NCBI GenBank assembly: GCA_009691195.1
Contig: SHVA01000005.1
Span: forward strand, 34,092 to 98,091
Length of the DNA: 64,000 bases
Origin: Solirubrobacterales bacterium
GTDB taxonomy: Bacteria; Actinomycetota; Thermoleophilia; Solirubrobacterales; 70-9
Reading direction: 5' to 3'
The notes beneath the pieces were generated by a model. It did no database searches and was not told where the DNA came from. It saw only the letters and a list, made by a program, of their open reading frames with translations. The stretch's first letter is position 1; each line of letters opens with the position of its first letter. The position numbers and the translations under genes are program-made. Positions 58,606 to 64,000 of the stretch are shown here, piece by piece.

Positions 58606-59648
58606 AGTCGGTCGCGCAGGTCATCACACCGCGGTCGTCTCCGAGGGTGCGCACGTCGGTGGTGTGCACCTCGCCGGCGTCCCCGAAAAGGCCGTGGCCG
58701 TACATCGAGGAGCGAACCGGATCGGTGACCGTGTAGCTGCCCGGGCTGCCCTCGGTGACCGCGGACTGCGGGATGTTGCAGGTGAAGTTGGCGGTGAACG
58801 TGTTGCCCGGCATCTGTTCCGGCGAGCCATCGGTTCCCAGGTTGTAATTCGAGCCCGGCGGACAGTTCGCCTGATCGAGATAGCAGGGGATCTCGAAGGT
58901 ACCCGTGACCTCACGAACGTTCTGGACGGCGCGGTCCGCATGCGTGACGCTGAGGTTCGTGTGGTGAGGTCCGGGCTCGGCCCGTGGGCGGTCTCAATCT
59001 TGGTGATGCTGAAGGGCAGCATGCTGCCCTGGATAACCCCGTCCCCGGGGGTCGCGTCCCCGAGCTTGATGAAGATGTCCTCGAAGCCGGCGCGGCGGCC
59101 CTCGATCGCGGGAACGTCGGTCTTGACCGAATCGCGGTAGAGCTTGAAGCCGGGGGGCGCCGGGATCATGTTGCCGTCGGCGTCCTTGAGGTTGCGGAGA
59201 GCGACGATGTAGCGGTGACCCTCGGTCAGGTTCTTGCCGACCCTGATGATCAGGTCGGTGTTCCCTGGGGTTGTCGCGTTCGAGTCGATCTCGGCCCAGA
59301 TCAGCTGGCGCTCGCCCGTGGAAGCGTCGATCAGGACGATCGGCTGGCCGGCGTCGAAGCTGCGGTCCATGTCAATGACGGGCACCGCGCCGGTCTCGTC
59401 CATCGCCTCCTGGGATTCGAGCCCAGGAATGTGGGTGATGATGCTCGGCCCGGGGCTGAAGCCGTTACTGCTGGTGTCGCTCGCGTTGGCGGGCGTCGAC
59501 GCGGGGTCTGGTCGCCCGTGCTCAGGATCTGAGCTTGATGCTCGCCTTGTGGTGCTTCTTGTTGGCGCCGGCCGTGCCGGCGCCAACAGCCACCAGGGCA
59601 GCGCCCAAGGCCGATCCGGGCAACGCGTCCCGCGCGAAAGCGCTTCAT
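58578..59648 (-). pseudogene. Large secreted protein gene, frameshifted and truncated
   Basis: An ATG at 59648 opens KRFRAGRVA; a shift gives the signal-like SALGAALVAVGAGTAGA. Then come VPVIDMDRSFDAGQPIVLID, GERQLIWAEIDSN, GHRYIVALRNLKDADGN, after another shift LSVTHADRAVQNV and GTFEIPCYLDQ, then GNTFTANFTCNIPQSAV and SSMYGHGLFGDAGEV. It ends near 58578 in CATDFIGMA, where a head-to-head junction with a SnoaL fragment cuts it off. About 60-100 residues may also be missing before LSVTHAD. I recognise it as a conserved actinobacterial secreted protein, function unknown. Confidence 0.65.
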
Positions 59649-59756
59649 CCCTCCACCTCTCTCCAGACCCTCCCCAGGGCCGTTCGGCGTTGCGGAACCT
59701 ATCGGCCGACCCGCCGCTATCGGTACCGCCCTCGGTGGGAGTGGCAAGATGAGCGC

Positions 59757-60326
59757 GTGTCGCTCCCCGAGATCTGGATCGGCCGCCACGGCGAGACCGA
59801 GTGGACCAAGTCCGGCCAGCACACCGGCACCACGGACCTGCCGCTGACCGAGAACGGGCGCGATCAGGCGCGGCGACTCGGCAAGCGATTCGAGGGCGTC
59901 GAGTTCGACCTGGTCCTCTCCAGCCCCCTGGGGCGCGCCCAGGAGACCGCGCGCCTCTGTGGGCTCGACCCACAGCCGGAGGAGCGGCTGCGGGAGTGGG
60001 ACTACGGCGAGTACGAGGGCCTGACCACCAAGGAGATCCGCGTCGGGAAACCCGGATGGGAGCTCTGGACCGACGGCTGCCCCGGGGGGGAGAGCCTCGA
60101 CGACGTCGTCGCGCGGCTCGAGCCACTGATCGCGGAGCTTCGGGCGAGGGAGGATCAGCGCATCGCCCTCTTCGGCCACGGACACCTCTCGCGCGCCTTC
60201 ACGGCCTGCTGGATCCAGCTCGGTGGGTTTGCGGGGCAAGCGCTCAAGCTCGGGACGGCGTCGCTGTCGGTGATGGGCGTCGAGCACGGCAACCCCGTGC
60301 TCATCCTCTGGAACCTGATGGACTGA
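59757..60326 (+). CDS. Histidine phosphatase (phosphoglycerate-mutase-like)
   Basis: 189 residues. The phosphohistidine motif is IGRHGETEW at the N-terminus; SSPLGRAQETA carries the conserved Arg, and the second catalytic His is in LFGHGHLSRAF. Broad-specificity phosphatase is more likely than mutase. GTG at 59757 is preceded by CAAGAT at 6 nt, suggesting leaderless translation. Confidence 0.85.
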   Translation: MSLPEIWIGRHGETEWTKSGQHTGTTDLPLTENGRDQARRLGKRFEGVEFDLVLSSPLGRAQETARLCGLDPQPEERLREWDYGEYEGLTTKEIRVGKPGWELWTDGCPGGESLDDVVARLEPLIAELRAREDQRIALFGHGHLSRAFTACWIQLGGFAGQALKLGTASLSVMGVEHGNPVLILWNLMD

Positions 60327-60345
60327 GCAGCCAGGTGGGCAGCGC

Positions 60346-60560
60346 TCAGGCGTGCAGCTCCCCCAGGCGGTCCGCCTCGCCCTCGAGTCCGCGCGGGGCT
60401 GACCCGCTCAGCTTCTCGAACGGCTCGAGGCCGATCGTGCCCTTCTCCTAGCGCCACGTCCCCGCGACCCTGCCGTCCACGAGGAAGGTCGCGACCGACT
60501 GCGGGGTCCTCGAGCTGAACACCTTCGACCGGTGCTCCTCGGGCAGCGCCGCGAGCCCAA
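60346..60560 (-). pseudogene. Winged-helix (YcaQ/AlkX-like) protein, C-terminal fragment with stop
   Basis: EEHRSKVFSSRTPQSVATFLVDGRVAGTWR, a TAG at 60448-60450, then EKGTIGLEPFEKLSG to a stop at 60346. This is the typical end of the winged-helix DNA-binding family PF06224. The front of the gene is absent: upstream sequence belongs to an MFS transporter. Confidence 0.7.
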
Positions 60561-61190
60561 CCGCCAGAGTGACGACGCCGGGGTAGTCGATGTGGCGCTC
60601 GCCGTCCGGGGTCGTGCTCGAGGTCAGGGGTGGAGCGGAGCGTGAGCACGATGGTCGTGATCGCGAGCGGCACGTTGATCAGGAACACCAGGCGCCAGTC
60701 GATCGAGGTCAACAGGCCTCCGAGCACCGGGCCCAGGGCGGCGAAGAAGGCCGCTGAGCCGGCGAGGATCCCGAGCGCCCGGCCGCGCTCGGCGGTGGGG
60801 AAGACGGTGCTGACGATCGCGAGCGCGGTGGACATCATCAGCGCGGCCCCGGTGCCCTGCACCGCCCGCGCGGCGACGATCCAGGGCATGTCCTGGGCAG
60901 CGCCGGCCATCGCCGATGCGCCGATGAAGACAACGGCGCCGACGAGGAAGACGCGTCGAAGCCCGAATAGGTCCCCGAGCCGGCGGCCGAACCATGAATG
61001 CGGCGAGCGGCAGGATGTTCGCGGTCATCACCCACTGGGACTCCGAGAGCTGGCCGCCGACGCCGCTGATGACCTCGGGAATGGCCAGGGGCACCGCCGT
61101 CTGGTCGATCAGGATCATGCTGTTGGCGAGGGTCATCGCCGCCAGCGTCCCCAGCGCCGGCGGTTGCCGGCCGGCTCCTTATCGGCTTTC
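60560..61190 (-). pseudogene. MFS (DHA2-type) transporter, N-terminal fragment with frameshifts
   Basis: LANSMILIDQTAVPLAIPEV, SESQWVMTANILPLAAF, a shift, then MAGAAQDMPWIVAARAVQGTGAALMMSTALAIV, ERGRALGILAGSAAFFAALGPVLGGLL and WRLVFLINVPLAI are helices 1-6 of a drug-proton antiporter. After another shift HIDYPGVVTLAVGLAAL runs into the winged-helix fragment. The C-terminal half is lost. Confidence 0.75.
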
Positions 61191-61229
61191 CTCACCTCGG
61201 CCACCCCGGGTTCCTACCATTGCCGGGCG

Positions 61230-62153
61230 ATGCGCATAGATCAGATGCTCTCAACGGCCGACCCGTGCTTCTCGGTGGAGTTCTTCCCGCCCAAGACCGA
61301 CGAGGGCAGAGCGACCCTGTTCGAGACCGTTGAGTCGCTGCGCCAGCTCCAGCCCGCCTTCTTCTCGGTCACCTACGGCGCCGGCGGAGCAACCCGTGAG
61401 GGCACGGTCGAGATCACCCGCGCCCTGAAGCAGGACTACGGCGTGGAGACGATGGCCCACCTCAGCTGCGTCGGGGAGACCACCGAGGGCCTGCGCGCGA
61501 TCCTCGATCGCGTCACGGAGATGGGGGTCGAGAACGTGCTGGCGCTGCGTGGGGACCCGCCACGCGGCGATGACGCCTTCGTCCAGCCGGAGGGGGGGCT
61601 GCGCAGTGCCGCGGAGCTCGCGGCGATGATCGCCGAGCACTACCCCCAGGTCGCGATCGGCGGCACCTGCTTTCCCGAGGTGCATCCGGAGGCATCCGAC
61701 CAGGAGGCTGACCTCGCCTATTTGAAGACCAAGGTCGCGAGCGGCGCCGGCTTCCTGATCAGCCAGCTCTTCTTCGACAACCAGGTCTTCTTCGACTTCG
61801 TGGACGCCGCCCGAGCCGCGGGGATCGAGGTCCCGATCATCCCGGGAGTGATCCCCGTCGCCAGCTACGGCCAGGTCAAGCGGATCTGCAACCTCTGCGC
61901 CGCATCGATCCCCGAGAACCTCGCCGGCGCGATGGAGGCCGTCGGCGGCGACGAGCGCGCCGAGTTCAATCTCGGGGTCGCCTACGCAGCGCAGCAGTGC
62001 GCCGAGCTCCTGGCCCGCGGCGCCCCAGGCATCCACTTCTACGCCCTCAACCGGGCTCCGGCCACCCGCGCGGTCCTGGCGGCCCTGCGCGCCTCGCGGC
62101 CCTGGGAGCGCGCTGCGGTGCCCACGCCGGCCGACGGCCAGGGCGCCGCCTAG
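61230..62153 (+). CDS. metF: Methylenetetrahydrofolate reductase
   Basis: Reduces 5,10-methylene-THF to 5-methyl-THF for methionine synthesis. 307 residues, TIM barrel with FAD: SVEFFPPKT (catalytic Glu region), SVTYGAGG, HLSCVG, VLALRGDPP, LISQLFFDN and IPGVIPV in family order. ATG at 61230; TACCAT at 61215 is a possible -10 giving a leader of a few bases. Confidence 0.95.
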   Translation: MRIDQMLSTADPCFSVEFFPPKTDEGRATLFETVESLRQLQPAFFSVTYGAGGATREGTVEITRALKQDYGVETMAHLSCVGETTEGLRAILDRVTEMGVENVLALRGDPPRGDDAFVQPEGGLRSAAELAAMIAEHYPQVAIGGTCFPEVHPEASDQEADLAYLKTKVASGAGFLISQLFFDNQVFFDFVDAARAAGIEVPIIPGVIPVASYGQVKRICNLCAASIPENLAGAMEAVGGDERAEFNLGVAYAAQQCAELLARGAPGIHFYALNRAPATRAVLAALRASRPWERAAVPTPADGQGAA

Positions 62154-62163
62154 ACTGCCGCCG

Positions 62164-63007
62164 ATGCCTGAGTTTCGGCACCAGGGCCTGAGCATCTCCT
62201 ACGACGAGTACGGCGAGGGGGAGCGCACCCTCGTGCTCATTCACGGGCTGCTCCTCAACCGGCGCATGTTCGACCGGCTCGCTCCGGCGATCGCGGAGCG
62301 CGGGCACCGGGTGATCGCACTCGACCTCCTCGGCCACGGGCGCTCGGACCGGCCGCCCGAGATGACCAACTACTCGATGACGTTCTTCGCGCAGCAGGTT
62401 GTGGCACTGCTCGACCACCTGGAGCTGGAGGACGCCGTGATCGGCGGGACCTCGCTCGGAGCCAACACCACCCTCGAGATGGCCAGCATCGCGCCCGAGC
62501 GGGTGCGGGCGATGATGCTCGAGATGCCCGTCCTCGACAACGCCCTGCTCGCCGTCGGCGTTCTCTTCACCCCGCTTCTACTGGCTCTCAGATTCGGCGA
62601 GCCGGCATTCAGGCTGGTCGCGGCCGCTACCAGCCTGAATGCCGCGCACGAATCCGATGGTCGACCTCTGGCTCGACACGCTGCGACAGGATCCGGCGCC
62701 TTCGGCGGCTGTGCTGGAAGGGCTCTTCCTGGGCCGCTCGGCCCCCCACCACGACGAGAGGATCAAGCTGAAGCAGCCGACGCTCGTTATCGGCCACCAT
62801 GCCGACCCGCTGCATCCCTTCTCGGACTCAGGGATGGTCGCCGAGGAGCTGCCCAACTCCCAGCTCCTCGAGGCCAATTCGATCTTCGAGTGACGCAAGT
62901 CTCCCGAGCGACTCGACGACGAGCTCTCGGCCTTCCTCGACCGCGCCTGGGACGGCCCGGCGGCGCCCCCCGCGCAGGCCGCCGAAACGCCGTCGCAATC
63001 CGCCTGA
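62164..63007 (+). pseudogene. Alpha/beta hydrolase with a frameshift and a Trp-to-stop codon
   Basis: Opens LSISYDEYGEGERTLVLIHG, LDLLGHGRSDRP, with nucleophile GGTSLGANTTLEMA. Near 62640 the frame shifts to PRTNPMVDLWLDTLRQDP, PTLVIGHHADPLHPF (acid) and LEANSIFE, followed by TGA at 62891-62893 where Trp is expected, then RKSPERLDDELSAFLDRAWDG. TAGACT lies 7 nt before the ATG, overlapping the metF stop. Two lesions make full-length product impossible. Confidence 0.8.
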
Positions 63008-63072
63008 GCATGCCCAATTCTTCAGGTGCGGCGAGGCTTTTCCGCTAGCCTCCGGGCCCTCCGCGGGACCCA

Positions 63073-63846
63073 ATGGCTGAAAGCAGAAAAGAGGAAAGGG
63101 ATCGCCTTCGCCAGCAGCGGCTGGCGAGTGAGCGCAGCTCGGGCGGCCCCGATCGCCGCCGGCTGTACGCCGGCTACTTCGTTGCCGGCCTCCTGACGCT
63201 CGCGGTGGTGGTCGGCCTGGGGCTCGCAATCGCCGGGGGAGGCAGCAGCTCCACCGCCGAAGGCATCTGCGCCAACGCGCACGTCCAGGCGCAGTCGGGG
63301 AGCTTCGACGGCCTGGACGGCGACTGCCGCGAGGGCACGGCCCCTCCTGAGATCCAGCAGGGCGACCTGGTGCTCGCAGCGAAGGAGGCGGGCTGCGTCC
63401 TGCGGCAGGACCTCCCCGACGAGGGCAGCGCACACATCCCTGACACCGAAGACTTCACCTACAAGACCAACCCCTCGACCTCGGGTAATCACAACCCGAA
63501 CCCGATCGCCGACGGCGCCTACACGACGCCGCTCACCGACAACCTCAAGACCTCGCCCAACGTGAGGAACTTCGTGCACTCGATGGAGCACGGCAGGATC
63601 AAGATCCAGTACAGCTCCGATCTGCCCGAGGAGGACCAGCTCGCGATCAAGGGGATCTTCGATGAGAGTCCCGACGGGATGCTGATGTACCCCAACGACG
63701 AGATGCCCTACGAGGTCGCGGCGACCGCTTGGACCCAGCTGCTCGGCTGCCCCAAGTTCAGCCCCGCGGCGCTCGACGCGATTCAGGACTTCCGCGATGC
63801 CTACCGCGGACACGGGCCCGAGTCGGGCATCCCGATCTCGCTCTAG
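63073..63846 (+). CDS. DUF3105 membrane-anchored protein
   Basis: 257 residues: a charged N-terminus, one membrane helix (LYAGYFVAGLLTLAVVVGLGLAI), then an extracytoplasmic DUF3105 domain with its hallmark YKTNPSTSGNHNPNPIADGAY and VHSMEHGRIKIQY. Four cysteines are spread over the outer domain. Function of DUF3105 is not known. ATG at 63073. Confidence 0.88.
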   Translation: MAESRKEERDRLRQQRLASERSSGGPDRRRLYAGYFVAGLLTLAVVVGLGLAIAGGGSSSTAEGICANAHVQAQSGSFDGLDGDCREGTAPPEIQQGDLVLAAKEAGCVLRQDLPDEGSAHIPDTEDFTYKTNPSTSGNHNPNPIADGAYTTPLTDNLKTSPNVRNFVHSMEHGRIKIQYSSDLPEEDQLAIKGIFDESPDGMLMYPNDEMPYEVAATAWTQLLGCPKFSPAALDAIQDFRDAYRGHGPESGIPISL

Positions 63847-64000
63847 CGCCGCCCCCCCCGTCGCTTCTTAGTGCGCATTCTGTCTGCCCTCGACCGTAGC
63901 TTCGGCGGTTGGGATGGCGACGACTGGCAAGAATTGGAGCAAGGCGCAGGCCGTTTGCCCGCGGCCTGCACACGCTGGGTTTCGCGTGCGCTTCCAGCGC
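63847..64000. other. Right edge, no assignable gene
   Basis: An open frame starts at ATG 63914 (ATTGKNWSKAQAVCPR...) and runs off the edge after 29 codons. It is too short to classify. Confidence 0.3.

Overview
This 64 kb window is a GC-rich chromosomal segment from an actinobacterium, most likely class Thermoleophilia (Solirubrobacterales-like). That placement is an inference from four things: the base composition; the dnaK-grpE-dnaJ-hspR operon with an HspR (HAIR) operator in front of clpB; a full purine set of the PurS/PurQ/small-PurL type; and an F420-type luciferase-like oxidoreductase. No rRNA or CRISPR array is present. Three tRNAs are: Lys(UUU), Ala(UGC) and Ala(CGC).

Layout. 0-2 kb: end of an endonuclease III gene, a membrane cytochrome c and a broken secreted nuclease/phosphatase-fold gene. 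2.2-10.7 kb: heat-shock block (dnaK, grpE, dnaJ, hspR, then clpB after three small genes). 10.8-14.9 kb: a cell-wall hydrolase pair and small enzymes. 14.9-31.5 kb: purine biosynthesis (purD, purE, purB, then purC, purS, purQ, purL, purF, purN, purH), interrupted at 18.0-23.6 kb by a glutaredoxin-like gene, a P450 and a frameshifted type IIG restriction-modification gene. 31.5-34.2 kb: tRNA-Lys, a decayed HNH gene, an RDD membrane protein and a small ORF that resembles an Rrf2 N-terminus. 34.2-37.3 kb: thiamine genes (a ThiS-ThiG fusion, thiO with a TPP riboswitch, divergent thiE). 37.9-45.6 kb: the pyruvate/2-oxoacid dehydrogenase complex (E3, E1 alpha, E1 beta, E2) with lipB and lipA. 46-52.4 kb: cell-surface and membrane proteins, a D,D-carboxypeptidase, a glutamate dehydrogenase gene reduced to its two ends, and a long disordered acidic/proline-rich protein.

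52.6-56.0 kb is a small genomic island inserted in the 3' half of tRNA-Ala(CGC). It is bounded by perfect 42 bp direct repeats and carries a TetR regulator, a DUF418 membrane protein, an alpha/beta hydrolase and a second partial copy of the tetR gene, but no integrase. 56.0-61.2 kb is a decay zone: broken SnoaL, RibD-C, VOC, secreted-protein, winged-helix and MFS genes surround two intact genes (a luciferase-like oxidoreductase and a histidine phosphatase). The window ends with metF, a broken hydrolase and a DUF3105 protein.

How the genes fit together: the thiamine genes make the E1 cofactor and lipB/lipA make the E2 cofactor of the dehydrogenase complex encoded between them. The frameshifts and nonsense codons fall almost entirely in accessory genes while the long housekeeping genes are clean, which argues for real gene decay rather than a poor assembly. 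Nine genes have an A..T-type -10 hexamer 6 or 7 nt before the start codon and no usable Shine-Dalgarno, suggesting frequent leaderless mRNAs.
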